A DNA stretch of 64,000 nt from Tetragenococcus halophilus subsp. halophilus DSM 20339 (GTDB lineage Bacteria; Bacillota; Bacilli; Lactobacillales; Enterococcaceae). The notes below the pieces were generated by a model. It was not told the DNA's origin and ran no database searches. It saw only the letters and a list, made by a program, of their open reading frames with translations. Made by a program: the position numbers and the translations under genes. Positions 10,475 through 18,512 of the stretch are shown one piece after another. Within the stretch, counting starts at the first letter, position 1; each line of letters starts with the position of its first letter. The stretch spans positions 124,001-188,000 of the forward strand of contig NZ_PXYA01000001.1 of assembly GCF_003841405.1 (NCBI RefSeq), in the 5' to 3' direction.

Positions 10475-10798
10475 ATGAAAAATATATTAATTATTTGTCA
10501 AGGAGGTATGTCTTCTTCTGTATTAGCCAAGAAGACGACCGAATACTTAAAAGAAAAAGGTAATGATATTCAAGTGGAAGCCACCTCTACAAATGAAGGA
10601 AGAAATATGATTGAAAAAGGAAAGTATGATTTATATTTAGTTAGCCCTCAAACCAAGATGTATTATGAACAACTTAAAAAAACAGGTGAACGATCAGGCA
10701 AGAAAGTAATAAATATTCCCCCTCAAGCATATGTGCCTGTCCCTATGGGAATTGAAAAATTATCGAATTTAATTTTGCAAGAGTTACCTGAATCGTAA
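10475..10798 (+). CDS. PTS lactose/cellobiose-type EIIB
   Basis: A 107-residue phosphotransfer protein with the family motif MKNILIICQGGMSSSVLAKK. Cys8 is the phosphorylated residue, passing phosphate from EIIA to the incoming sugar on EIIC. The start is placed at the ATG at 10475 because AAGGAGGAA lies just before it and every family member begins here; the reading from a GTG at 10448 would add a poorly supported leader. The stop is followed 33 bp later by the EIIA gene. Cellobiose, gentiobiose or another beta-glucoside is the likely sugar. Confidence 0.92.
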   Translation: MKNILIICQGGMSSSVLAKKTTEYLKEKGNDIQVEATSTNEGRNMIEKGKYDLYLVSPQTKMYYEQLKKTGERSGKKVINIPPQAYVPVPMGIEKLSNLILQELPES

Positions 10799-10831
10799 AA
10801 ATAAAATGTTTTAAGCAAAGGAGCTAATTGG

Positions 10832-11158
10832 ATGGATCAAGATGAAATTCAAAATGTCGCCTTTACCATTATTTTACATAGTGGTAATTCAAGAACGCTA
10901 ATACACGAAGGATTTGGCTTGATGAGAAATAAAGAATTCGATAAGGCTGAAGAAAAATTAGACGAAGCCAATAACGAATTAACGGCGGCTCATCAATCAC
11001 AAACTTCACTTATGCAAAAGTACACTTCAGGCGAAGATGTCAATATAGACATTATTATGGTACATGCACAAGACCACTTAATGACGACAGTGACACTAAG
11101 GGAAGTTGCTTTGGAGATGTTACATTTATATAAAAACATCCAAAATGAAAGTGAGTGA
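10832..11158 (+). CDS. PTS lactose/cellobiose-type EIIA
   Basis: A 108-residue, mostly helical EIIA of the lactose/cellobiose family. It has the typical FTIILHSGNSRTLIHEGF start and the phosphorylated histidine in VHAQDHLMTTVTLREVA (about residue 79). It takes phosphate from HPr and gives it to EIIB. It lies inside the beta-glucoside operon with an AAGGAG ribosome site. Its end overlaps or abuts the start of the next, unrecognised membrane protein gene, which implies co-translation. Confidence 0.92.
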   Translation: MDQDEIQNVAFTIILHSGNSRTLIHEGFGLMRNKEFDKAEEKLDEANNELTAAHQSQTSLMQKYTSGEDVNIDIIMVHAQDHLMTTVTLREVALEMLHLYKNIQNESE

Positions 11159-11168
11159 AAATTATCTT

Positions 11169-11675
11169 ATGAAGAAAGAGGAAAAGAAGCAAATAGAGAA
11201 AAATAAGAAAAATTTTAGCATAAAATCGATGTACTTTAATCGGTATTTACTTGTCAGGTATGTTGTAGCGTTATTTTTCTTTATCAATATATATTGGTTA
11301 ATTTCCTTATTAATGAGTCGTTCAATTCTATCTTTTATTCCTTCAATATTGATACTTTGTCTATTAAGTAGTGTTGCTGAACAGGTGAAAATGATAAGCA
11401 AGCATACAAATCGAGCAATTTATACAAAATATTGTTTTATGACCTTGCTTACAACCAATGTATTCTTGGTGTTTCTAAGCCTTTTTTCTCCAGTTTTTTC
11501 TCAATTATATCCTTTTCTTGTAAATCAAGCGAAGTCCCAAGTGCTAATTGTAAGTATTTTAGCAATAGGCATTTTACTTAGTAGTATCATTCTCTATCGT
11601 TTACATCAAATTCAATATAATGAGGATAAACATTACCAGCGTATTAAAAAATATGAAGAAATTATTCATGTATAA
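11169..11675 (+). CDS. Unrecognised four-helix membrane protein in the beta-glucoside PTS operon
   Basis: About 168 residues. A basic N-terminus rich in Lys (KKEEKKQIEKNKK) is followed by four hydrophobic segments at roughly 25-45, 52-70, 90-110 and 120-142, then a charged tail with HYQRIKKYEEII. I do not recognise a domain. It lies between EIIA and EIIC with no terminator, so it is part of the PTS transcript. The start is uncertain: ATG 11169 has no clear ribosome site, and ATG 11145 or GTG 11151 would overlap the EIIA stop. It may assist the transporter or act separately; neither can be decided from sequence. Confidence 0.7.
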   Translation: MKKEEKKQIEKNKKNFSIKSMYFNRYLLVRYVVALFFFINIYWLISLLMSRSILSFIPSILILCLLSSVAEQVKMISKHTNRAIYTKYCFMTLLTTNVFLVFLSLFSPVFSQLYPFLVNQAKSQVLIVSILAIGILLSSIILYRLHQIQYNEDKHYQRIKKYEEIIHV

Positions 11676-11692
11676 TCGAAAGGAGAATTTAT

Positions 11693-13051
11693 ATGGAATC
11701 AGGAAATAAGGCACTTGATACCTTAGAAAAGTACTTATTAGGACCTATGAGTAAAGTTGCACAATGGCGTATTGTTCGTTCTGTAATGGCTGCTGGGATG
11801 GCAAGTATACCGTTTGTTATTGTTGGGTCTATGTTCCTCGTTTTTAATGTATTACCCGAAACATTTACTTTCTTGGAAGGATTTTTCAATAATACTTTTT
11901 TTAGAATTAGTGATTTATATATGTTAGCAAATAAAACGACTATGGGGTTGTTAGCATTATATTTTGGTATTGTCGTTGGTTATGAATATACAAGGATATA
12001 TGCAGAGGAAGATGAGTTGAATATGAGCCCAGTAAATGGTGCTTTGCTAGCTATGTTTGCTTTGTTTATGACAGTTCCTCAATTAGTTTTTCAAAATGGG
12101 GAAATGTCTTTAGTCAACCAAAATAATGAAGATTCAACAATTATTTACGGCTGGGAAATGGTTGAAGACGGTATTAGCCGTTTAGGTTCATCAGGAATTT
12201 TTTCAGCAATTATTATGGCTATATTAGCTGTTCAACTCTATAGATTTTGTGTAAAAAGAAATTTAGTTATAAAAATGCCAGAAGCAGTACCATCGGGCGT
12301 AGCTAATGCTTTTACAGCTTTAATACCAGCTTTTGTTGTTGCTATTTCGGTTTTATTGATTAACGGTATTTTGATTGCACTTGGAACAGATATCTTTAAA
12401 TTAATCGCCCTTCCTTTTGGCTTTGTTGTTAATTTGACGAATAGTTGGTTAGGTATTTTAGTTATTTACTTCTTAGTTCATGCTCTTTGGATTGTGGGAA
12501 TTCATGGTTCAAATATTATTATCCAGGGCTTTCTTTTTCCAATTCTTATGTCAAATTTACAATCTAATGCAAATGGCGCAAATATTCCATTTGCAGGGGA
12601 ACTAAATAATGCATTTATCATTATGGGTGGTGCAGGAGCAACCTTAGGATTGGTAATATATCTCGCATTTGTAGCCAAATCTAAACAATTAAAAGTATTA
12701 GGGAAAGCAGCTATTGTGCCTGGATTCTTTAATATTAATGAACCTTTAGTTTTCGGGTTACCTATTGTATACAATCCATTTTTAGCTATTCCATTTTTTG
12801 TAGCACCGATGGTTACAGCGTCAGTAGCTTATTGGGCAGTTGAATTACAATTTATGCAACCGGTTATTGCCATGATGCCTTGGCCTACCCCTATAGGAGC
12901 AGGTGCTTTTATTAGTACAGGTGGAGACTATATGTCCATAGTTATATCTATACTTTGTGCTATTATAGCATTTCTTATCTGGTTCCCATTTATCAAAATG
13001 TACGATCAAAAACTACTTGCACAAGAAGCAGGTGAGGATTCACTTATCTAA
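11693..13051 (+). CDS. PTS lactose/cellobiose-type EIIC
   Basis: A 452-residue permease with about ten transmembrane helices. Family landmarks are the N-terminal KVAQWRIVRSVMAAGMASIPFVIVGS, the conserved ALWIVGIHGSNI, and the sugar-binding PGFFNINEPLVFGLPIVYNP stretch, here about residues 343-362. It moves a beta-glucoside, probably a disaccharide such as cellobiose, across the membrane while EIIB phosphorylates it. It ends the operon; a hairpin with a T-rich tail follows at 13112. The ATG has a good AAAGGAG site. Confidence 0.93.
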   Translation: MESGNKALDTLEKYLLGPMSKVAQWRIVRSVMAAGMASIPFVIVGSMFLVFNVLPETFTFLEGFFNNTFFRISDLYMLANKTTMGLLALYFGIVVGYEYTRIYAEEDELNMSPVNGALLAMFALFMTVPQLVFQNGEMSLVNQNNEDSTIIYGWEMVEDGISRLGSSGIFSAIIMAILAVQLYRFCVKRNLVIKMPEAVPSGVANAFTALIPAFVVAISVLLINGILIALGTDIFKLIALPFGFVVNLTNSWLGILVIYFLVHALWIVGIHGSNIIIQGFLFPILMSNLQSNANGANIPFAGELNNAFIIMGGAGATLGLVIYLAFVAKSKQLKVLGKAAIVPGFFNINEPLVFGLPIVYNPFLAIPFFVAPMVTASVAYWAVELQFMQPVIAMMPWPTPIGAGAFISTGGDYMSIVISILCAIIAFLIWFPFIKMYDQKLLAQEAGEDSLI

Positions 13052-13111
13052 ACTTGGTTTTTTAAATATAGGTTAAGTTTTCAAAATAATAAAATTAAAA
13101 TGTATTAAATG

Positions 13112-13158
13112 ACCCGTTTTTAAAGGGATTTTATAGAACGGGTTGTTTAATATTTTTT
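13112..13158 (+). terminator. Probable terminator of the beta-glucoside PTS operon
   Basis: ACCCGTT pairs with AACGGGT across an 18-base loop, with a T-rich tail ending TTTTTTT. It fits the end of the EIIC transcript. Confidence 0.6.
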
Positions 13159-13242
13159 TATTGACTTTCTTTTGTTAAGTTTCTTATGATGGAAAATAGT
13201 TGTATTAAAAAAATAGATGAATTGTAATATTGGGGGTAGTTT

Positions 13243-13791
13243 ATGTTAATGATTCGAGAACTTAAGAATGATTCAACATCAATTGATGACGCGAAAAAAA
13301 TCTATTTCAACTCTTTTCCTGAAAAAGAACAATTACCATTTAGCATATTAAAAGATAATGTTGAATTGGGAAAAGCTAGTTTTTCAGGACTTTTTTCCGA
13401 TTCACAACTCGTTGGCATTGTTTATTACACAAGATATGAGAACTTAGTATATATCTTTTATTTTGCCATAGACGCGATGATTCAATCTAAAGGTTATGGC
13501 AGAGAAGCTATAAAAGCAATAAGAAATTATTTTGCTAATGATAAAATTATTTTACTGGTTGAAGAAATCCGTGATGATGCGGAAAATAACGAGCAAAGAA
13601 AAAGCCGGAAGAGATTTTATTTGAGAAACGGTTTTGTCGGTAGTGGTAAAATTATGACAGAAGGCGGCGTGAGATATGAAATGCTGCATTCTGATAATGC
13701 CGACGTTTCCATAGAAGAATATAAAAAAGTGACGGATTACTTCTTTAAAGACAGTTCTTATTCTGATAGAGATAATGAAAATGCAGTATAA
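13243..13791 (+). CDS. GNAT family N-acetyltransferase
   Basis: A 182-residue protein with a GNAT fold. The central strand IFYFAIDAMIQSKGYGREAIKAI contains the acetyl-CoA-binding R/Q-x-x-G-x-G/A motif as QSKGYGREA (about 85-93), followed by VEEIRDDAENNEQRKSRKRFYLRNGFV, the usual C-terminal motif. The acceptor substrate is unknown. The start could be the ATG at 13243 or 13249; a GGGGG ribosome site lies before both. It stands alone, ending at a terminator at 13795. Confidence 0.85.
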   Translation: MLMIRELKNDSTSIDDAKKIYFNSFPEKEQLPFSILKDNVELGKASFSGLFSDSQLVGIVYYTRYENLVYIFYFAIDAMIQSKGYGREAIKAIRNYFANDKIILLVEEIRDDAENNEQRKSRKRFYLRNGFVGSGKIMTEGGVRYEMLHSDNADVSIEEYKKVTDYFFKDSSYSDRDNENAV

Positions 13792-13794
13792 TAA

Positions 13795-13845
13795 AAAAAA
13801 GGCATCGGAAACTCCTGACATAATAGAGGTTTCTATGCTTTTTTA
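13795..13845 (+). terminator. Terminator after the GNAT gene
   Basis: AAAAGGCAT and GGAAAC pair with GTTTC and ATGCTTTTTT in an imperfect stem with a T-run, immediately after the acetyltransferase stop. Confidence 0.65.
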
Positions 13846-13928
13846 ATTAAGATACTTTAGATTATTCCTTTTTAGTTTGCTTAATGACTATTATACTTCG
13901 TACGATAGCAGAACCTAAAAATAATAAG

Positions 13929-13970
13929 GCGGGTAATTTCAAAAGATTACTGTCTTTTGAAATTACCCGC
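13929..13970. repeat. Perfect 18-bp-stem hairpin in an intergenic region
   Basis: GCGGGTAATTTCAAAAGA is followed by a 6-base loop and its exact reverse complement. No T-run follows on the plus strand; on the minus strand the sequence after it is CTTATTATTTTTA, so it could terminate minus-strand transcription. A short minus-strand reading frame without a clear start crosses it. The rest of 13846-14113 shows no supported gene. Confidence 0.7.
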
Positions 13971-14113
13971 ATAAAAATTGCGGCTACTAGTGCTAGCAAA
14001 ACCGTATAAGTAACGGGTAACTTGCAAATATTTATTTTTCTTTTTTAAATATATATTTGCAAGGAATAAAAGTTATTTGATACGCTAGTATAAAAAAGGG
14101 TAGGTGTTCTTCA

Positions 14114-14305
14114 ATGAAATATTTTAAATCAGAAAAAAGTTTTTGGCTTTATGTAGGTGGGATGGGGTTAATACTACTTTTTCTTCTTTTATTGAAGGTA
14201 TTTCTTAATTGGAGCTTTGCTAGCTTTTTGTTAGTAGCCGTCATAGTGATAGGCCTATTTAGCTTTCGCCCAATTTCTTATCAAGTCAAAAAGATGAAAG
14301 AGTGA
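14114..14305 (+). CDS. Small two-helix membrane protein, unrecognised
   Basis: A 63-residue protein with two transmembrane segments (about 10-29 and 33-51), flanked by basic residues at both ends (MKYFKSEKS and YQVKKMKE). No domain is recognised. A GGGTAGG stretch lies a few bases before the ATG and a strong terminator follows at 14335, so it looks like a real single-gene unit. Small proteins of this build are often uncharacterised; no function can be read from the sequence. Confidence 0.6.
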   Translation: MKYFKSEKSFWLYVGGMGLILLFLLLLKVFLNWSFASFLLVAVIVIGLFSFRPISYQVKKMKE

Positions 14306-14334
14306 AATATTTAAGATCATATTATTCGGGATAA

Positions 14335-14372
14335 AAAGCCTGGAAGATTTTTTGAAATTTTCCAGGTTTTTT
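14335..14372 (+). terminator. Terminator after the small membrane protein gene
   Basis: CCTGGAA pairs with TTCCAGG, extended by A-T pairs, followed by TTTTTT. Confidence 0.8.
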
Positions 14373-14529
14373 GTCTTAAGTAATCGATGTTCATTTTATG
14401 GAAACCATGTCATTGAGGATAAAGCAGTATCTACATCTACATTAGACTTTTGTAATTCGGTATATAAGAAAAAGGTCTTTCTGTGGTAACTTTTTATTAA
14501 GTGCTAACTGTCTAAATTTCTTCTTTTTT

Positions 14530-14664
14530 GTCTTTTACCGAGACAGTCCTTTTTCGCTGGCAATTGTGAATAAAAATCGTTCTAAAAAAGCAGCTGATTT
14601 GGTGACGCTTGATCATGAAAAAGAAGGTATTGAATTTGCGCTAAGGAAACTTCAAGTTCTTTAA
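14530..14664 (+). pseudogene. Relic of a hydrolase-like C-terminus (possibly HAD)
   Basis: The frame ending at the TAA at 14662-14664 reads SLAIVNKNRSKKAADLVT, then LDHEKEGIEFALRKL. This resembles the C-terminal tail of Cof-type HAD phosphatases (Lys-rich, AADxVT, then acidic EGI, then ALxKL). No start codon or upstream catalytic part exists in the 14373-14530 stretch, so this is a remnant if it is anything. A genuine Cof-type gene starts 20 bp downstream, which makes loss of a duplicated neighbour plausible. Confidence 0.4.
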
Positions 14665-14683
14665 AAAATCTAGGAGGAAACCA

Positions 14684-15484
14684 ATGATTAAAGCAATTGC
14701 AGTTGATATGGATGGGACGTTTTTAAATTCGAACAATGATTATAATAGAGAGCGATTTGAAAAAATATTTAATGAAATACAGCAACAAAATATTCAATTT
14801 ATAGTTGCTAGTGGCAATCAATACGCGCAGTTGCGGACTTTTTTTCCTGAAAAAGAGCAAGAGATGACTTTTGTATCAGAAAATGGGGCTTTGGTTTTTA
14901 AGCAGGATCAATTGATACAAAAAGTAGCTTTTAAAGCAAATTTGGTGGATAGGATTTTGCAGTTTTTACTGGATTTGCCTTTTCAAGTAGGGATTGTTTT
15001 ATGTGGTGTCACCCAAGCCTATATGCTAGAAAATGAGATGGCTACTTTTAAATCTTTTGCAAAAAAATATTATTACCAACTTGCTGAGATCTCTTCTTTT
15101 TCATTTTTACCGAAAGACGAGTTTGTAAAGTTTGCGTTAAATGTTTCTACTGAAAAAACTGAAGAACTGATTAATTGCGTTAATCGGTATTTTTTAAATG
15201 AAGTTGTCGCTGTTTATAGCGGGCATGGAGATGTTGATTTGATTATACCGGGGATACACAAAGGAGAGGCTGTGCAAAAACTTTTAGACAAATGGCAGAT
15301 TGATACTAGCGAGTTGCTGGCTTTTGGTGATGGGAATAATGATTTAGAAATGCTGGCATTAGCGAATGAAAGTTATGCTATGAAAAACGGCAGTAAAGAG
15401 GTATTGAAAACAGCAAAATATACTGCGCCTTCAAATGATGAAGACAGCGTATTGAGGATGATAGAGTCATATCTTTATGAATAA
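14684..15484 (+). CDS. Cof-type HAD-IIB family hydrolase
   Basis: A 266-residue sugar-phosphatase-like HAD protein. Motif I is AVDMDGTFLN (nucleophile Asp8 and acid Asp10), motif II is the Ser in IVASGNQY, and motifs III/IV are HKGEAVQKLLDKW and LAFGDGNNDLEML (about 205-220). The central region is the C2B cap that sets specificity. Substrates of this family are usually phosphorylated sugars or FMN-type compounds, not predictable here. RBS TAGGAGG lies eight bases before the ATG. No clear terminator follows; the next gene converges on it. Confidence 0.9.
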   Translation: MIKAIAVDMDGTFLNSNNDYNRERFEKIFNEIQQQNIQFIVASGNQYAQLRTFFPEKEQEMTFVSENGALVFKQDQLIQKVAFKANLVDRILQFLLDLPFQVGIVLCGVTQAYMLENEMATFKSFAKKYYYQLAEISSFSFLPKDEFVKFALNVSTEKTEELINCVNRYFLNEVVAVYSGHGDVDLIIPGIHKGEAVQKLLDKWQIDTSELLAFGDGNNDLEMLALANESYAMKNGSKEVLKTAKYTAPSNDEDSVLRMIESYLYE

Positions 15485-15552
15485 GGATTACTTTAATGGC
15501 TTGGTTCATCTCGGATTAAAAAATTTAGCTGCGCAATAGAACAATCTGCTTG

Positions 15553-16722
15553 CTACTGCTTATAAGTTATAGCATGCCAAAAACTTCCAGCAGAAATGAT
15601 AAAAAAGATTATTGCAAAAATAATAAAAGGAAAATCTAAGCCAGCATTTATTTTTCCTATCCAATTTAAAAGAAGAGGTGCTATTGTAGCGCCTAAATTA
15701 CAACCGATTAATACCATAGCGTTGGCAGTATTCAAAAACGTTAATGGTATTTTTTCTGGTAAACGAGTAAAAATACTAGAAACAGTACTTGTGATTGTAA
15801 ACCCACTAAGAAAAGCACCAATGGCTATAAAATAAATACTTGTACTTAGCGGAATAAAGATTAAACCTAAACCACCAGCAAACAGTAGAACAGTTAAAAA
15901 GTATTTTTTTAATAGCGTGAAAAGTTTACCAAAAAAAGCACTACCCATAAAACCAGCAAACATAAACAAACTTAGCACACGGTTGGCTGTTAGCGTAGAA
16001 GCTAAATTATTTTCCACGATATAACTAGGGATTCTTAGCGAGTTGGCTGTATTAGTCGCAATCAATAAACCGCCAAAAAGCGCACTAGTTAAGATTGGTA
16101 AAAGCTGACCTAGATGAAGCTTTTCTTTTGTGAATGTATTTTGTGTCTTAACTTCTTTATTAGGGACAAAGAGAAGATATAAAACTAGAAGAGGAAATGC
16201 TATACTGTAGATTAAAAAAGCAGGCTGCCAACCCCAGACCAATAGTTGCCCAGCAATCAGTGTCAAAATCGCTTGCCCTAAGGTTTCTATAGAAGTACGA
16301 TAACCTAATAAATGCGCACGCTTTTTGCCAGTAAAACGTTCGCTAATCATACTTATAGCGCAAGTATTAATCAAGCCAAAGCCGACACCCGTGATCAGAC
16401 GAGAAATAAAGATCATAGAAAAGTTTGTTGTAAAAAAAGGTGTAATGCCAGCGACACCAGCAATGAGCAAACCGGAAATGATGGTAGTACGTTCACTAAA
16501 GAATTTGGCAAGTAATGGACTTAAGGCAATCATTACAATCATAGATATCGAAGGAATGGAGACCAGAAATTCTATGGAAGAACGTGAATAAAAAGGAAAA
16601 GCTTCTAACAAAGTGGGAACCACACCTGAGACGGAATAGGTCGATGTCAGAATGAAAGATAATGACAAAATAGCGATAATTTCAATAATATTTCCTTTTT
16701 TCATAGTTAATGTTGCCTCCAC
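15553..16722 (-). CDS. MFS transporter
   Basis: A 389-residue major facilitator with about 12 transmembrane segments. The loop between helices 2 and 3 reads LAKFFSERTTIISG, a weak version of the family motif A. The helix-4 region ISRLITGVGFGLINTCAISMISERF and the R-rich KKRAHLLGYRTS loop are typical of the CynX/drug-exporter branch. The substrate is unknown. It is transcribed away from a GNAT gene starting at 16799, sharing a 76-bp promoter region containing a CTAGG/CCTAG dyad. That pairing, transporter plus acetyltransferase, is common in small resistance modules, but this is only suggestive. Confidence 0.88.
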   Translation of the reverse strand: MEATLTMKKGNIIEIIAILSLSFILTSTYSVSGVVPTLLEAFPFYSRSSIEFLVSIPSISMIVMIALSPLLAKFFSERTTIISGLLIAGVAGITPFFTTNFSMIFISRLITGVGFGLINTCAISMISERFTGKKRAHLLGYRTSIETLGQAILTLIAGQLLVWGWQPAFLIYSIAFPLLVLYLLFVPNKEVKTQNTFTKEKLHLGQLLPILTSALFGGLLIATNTANSLRIPSYIVENNLASTLTANRVLSLFMFAGFMGSAFFGKLFTLLKKYFLTVLLFAGGLGLIFIPLSTSIYFIAIGAFLSGFTITSTVSSIFTRLPEKIPLTFLNTANAMVLIGCNLGATIAPLLLNWIGKINAGLDFPFIIFAIIFFIISAGSFWHAITYKQ

Positions 16723-16798
16723 TCAGCACTTTTTATATTAACTTTAAAATACCATATCTAGGGCGTTTGTCCTAGGGGAAAAATAAGGAGTAGAAAAT

Positions 16799-17224
16799 AT
16801 GATCCGTGAATTACAAGAAGAAGATATAGAAACAGTGCTTACTATATGGAAAGAAGAAAATGTTAAAGCACATGATTTTATTACTGCAAGTTATTGGTAC
16901 AGTCAGATCGGTATGATGAAAAGAGCGTTGCCGCAATCTGAAGTTTATGTGTATCTAGATAGTAAGAACAACATTGCAGGGTTTATTGGCTTAGCTGGCG
17001 AATATATTGCTGGACTTTTTGTTACTCATAAAAAACAATCTGACGGTATAGGGAAACAATTACTTGATTATGTTAAAACGCAAAAAAGTAAATTAACTCT
17101 AAAAGCTTACGAAAAAAATCAAAGAGCGATAGATTTTTACCAAAGAGAAGGCTTTGTGACAAAAGAAGTTAATGTCGATGAGGAGACTGGAGAAAAAGAA
17201 TTTGTAATGTTTTGGAAAAAGTGA
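16799..17224 (+). CDS. GNAT family N-acetyltransferase
   Basis: A 141-residue acetyltransferase. It begins IRELQEEDIETVLTIWKEEN, the usual GNAT start, has strand 4 as YIAGLFVTHKKQSDGIGKQLLDYVK with the CoA-binding QSDGIGKQL (about 79-87), and ends LKAYEKNQRAIDFYQREGFV, the C-terminal motif with Asn and Tyr of RimI/YjaB-like members. The substrate is unknown. It is divergent from the MFS gene at 16722. AAGGAG lies just before the ATG. Confidence 0.88.
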   Translation: MIRELQEEDIETVLTIWKEENVKAHDFITASYWYSQIGMMKRALPQSEVYVYLDSKNNIAGFIGLAGEYIAGLFVTHKKQSDGIGKQLLDYVKTQKSKLTLKAYEKNQRAIDFYQREGFVTKEVNVDEETGEKEFVMFWKK

Positions 17225-17408
17225 GTTAATGTTTAAACAGCGGAGATGCTAACCGCATTATTATATAATGAGTAAAGAAAAAACTTCCTCAATAATCAAA
17301 AAAACTATGACTATCTTTAAATTTCACGCGAGTTCACTATATTTGATTTCATAAATTTTATTTCTTATTATATTTATTAGTGTAGATAAAGAGATAAGGA
17401 GGATGGAA

Positions 17409-17870
17409 ATGTCTAAAAATGAAGTAGAACTTTTTTTAGATAAGCAGAATATTGCTTATCAATCCTATGAATTTTCTTCTGATAATATTGATACAAGTAA
17501 AACACCTATTTTTAAGACCTTAGTACTTAAGGGAAATAAGACCGGTCCTACGATTGCGTTAGTTCCTTTAGATGCTCGTCTGGATTATAAAAAAACTGCT
17601 GCTGTTTCTAAAAATAGAAAAATAGGGCTTCCACCGATGGATTATGTGATGGAGACAACCGGTTATCCGCATGGTGCTAATACACCTATTGGAATTTATA
17701 TGCACCATCCGGAGTATCCGATATTGTTTGATGAAGTAATAAAAAATTATGAACGCATTACTGTTTCTGCAGGTGAGCTGGATAAAAGTGTCGTTATTGC
17801 GGTGCAAGATTTGCTTGATTTAGTTCATCCGGTGATCGCTGATTTGTTGTCTAGTAAAGATAGTGAATAA
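17409..17870 (+). CDS. YbaK/EbsC family aminoacyl-tRNA deacylase
   Basis: About 153 residues of the YbaK/ProX editing fold. Such proteins hydrolyse mischarged tRNAs, typically Cys-tRNA(Pro), in the cytoplasm. Landmarks are IFKTLVLKGNKTGPTIALVPLDARLDYKK with the conserved catalytic-type Lys (FKTLV), and TTGYPHGANTPIG, matching the family's GG/GYxxGxxxP loop. I take the ATG at 17409 because AAGGAGG ends six bases before it; an in-frame ATG at 17403 touches the ribosome site. It may be followed by a gene relic and a terminator at 18018. Confidence 0.88.
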   Translation: MSKNEVELFLDKQNIAYQSYEFSSDNIDTSKTPIFKTLVLKGNKTGPTIALVPLDARLDYKKTAAVSKNRKIGLPPMDYVMETTGYPHGANTPIGIYMHHPEYPILFDEVIKNYERITVSAGELDKSVVIAVQDLLDLVHPVIADLLSSKDSE

Positions 17871-17887
17871 AAAATGAGCCTCTGATG

Positions 17888-17909
17888 ACAACAAGTGATC
17901 ACTTGTTGT
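17888..17909. repeat. Perfect 22-bp palindrome
   Basis: ACAACAAGTGATCACTTGTT followed by GT reads identically on both strands. GATG and CATC flank it at slightly different distances. It lies 17 bp after the YbaK stop, without a T-run of its own, so it is not a standard terminator. It may be a protein-binding site or a rearrangement junction. Confidence 0.6.
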
Positions 17910-17994
17910 GGGGCATCAAACAGATGAACAAATTGTAAAAAAAGCAAAGCAATATGCTTCTTATGCTTTAAATGCTGAACGTATAGCTGTTTAG
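17902..17994 (+). pseudogene. Possible C-terminal relic of a flavin reductase-like gene
   Basis: The frame to the TAG at 17992 reads VVGHQTDEQIVKKAKQY and on to an Ala-rich end. This resembles the GHQxDExIVxxAxxY tail of NADPH-dependent FMN reductases. There is no start and nothing recognisable upstream, so at best it is a leftover. The similarity is from memory and weak. Confidence 0.22.
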
Positions 17995-18017
17995 TGAAGT
18001 TTTTAAATAAATTTATT

Positions 18018-18062
18018 CGAGCATTCTCTTGGTATAAGCTAAGGGATGCTCGCTTTTTTTTA
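18018..18062 (+). terminator. Terminator upstream of the copper operon
   Basis: CGAGCAT pairs with ATGCTCG, extended by weaker pairs, and is followed by CTTTTTTTTT. It isolates the cop promoter from upstream transcription. Confidence 0.8.
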
Positions 18063-18090
18063 GGAAGTTAAAAAAATTTTGTTTTTATTA

Positions 18091-18147
18091 TTGACATTTG
18101 TAAACAAAAAAGGTAAATTGAGAATATAGAAATTAATTACAATTGTA
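18091..18147 (+). promoter_or_regulatory. copZA promoter with two CopY-type cop boxes
   Basis: The enterococcal cop box consensus is KACANNTGTA. Two exact matches occur: GACATTTGTA at 18093-18102, overlapping a TTGACA -35 hexamer (18091-18096), and TACAATTGTA at 18138-18147. A -10-like TAAATT lies 17 bp after the -35. This arrangement predicts repression by a CopY repressor released by excess copper. No copY gene lies next to the operon, unlike the E. hirae copYZAB order, so the repressor must be encoded elsewhere if present. Confidence 0.85.
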
Positions 18148-18228
18148 AACGAAAATATTTTACGAATCATGATTCAGCTAAAATTGAGGAAATATGCGAA
18201 AAAAATAAAATTTTTGGAGGAATGAATG

Positions 18229-18441
18229 ATGAATACCAATACTTACTCAGTACCAGATATGTCTTGCGCTCATTGTAAGGCGCGCATTGAAGAAGAAGTG
18301 AATAAACTGACTGGCATTCAAAACGCTAATGCCGATCCAGATGAAAAGAAATTAACGGTTACTTTTGATACAAATGAAGTACAATCTGCAGATATTGTAA
18401 ATGCAGTGAGCCAAGCAGGTTATACAGCGGAAAAAGCGTAG
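18229..18441 (+). CDS. copZ: Copper chaperone CopZ
   Basis: A 70-residue heavy-metal-associated (HMA) domain with the Cu(I)-binding MSCAHC motif near residues 12-17. It carries copper in the cytoplasm to the CopA ATPase and, in enterococci, to the CopY repressor. The fold is the short beta-alpha-beta-beta-alpha-beta pattern ending AVSQAGYTAEKA. Two consecutive ATGs (18226, 18229) could start it; GGAGG sits 8 bases before the second. It is the first gene behind the cop boxes and lies about 70 bp before copA. Confidence 0.93.
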   Translation: MNTNTYSVPDMSCAHCKARIEEEVNKLTGIQNANADPDEKKLTVTFDTNEVQSADIVNAVSQAGYTAEKA

Positions 18442-18512
18442 TGAGCATTGTTGTGTAAGAAATTAGCATAACTTTTCTTACATACATCCGCTATTGAAGG
18501 AGGATGAAAAAG

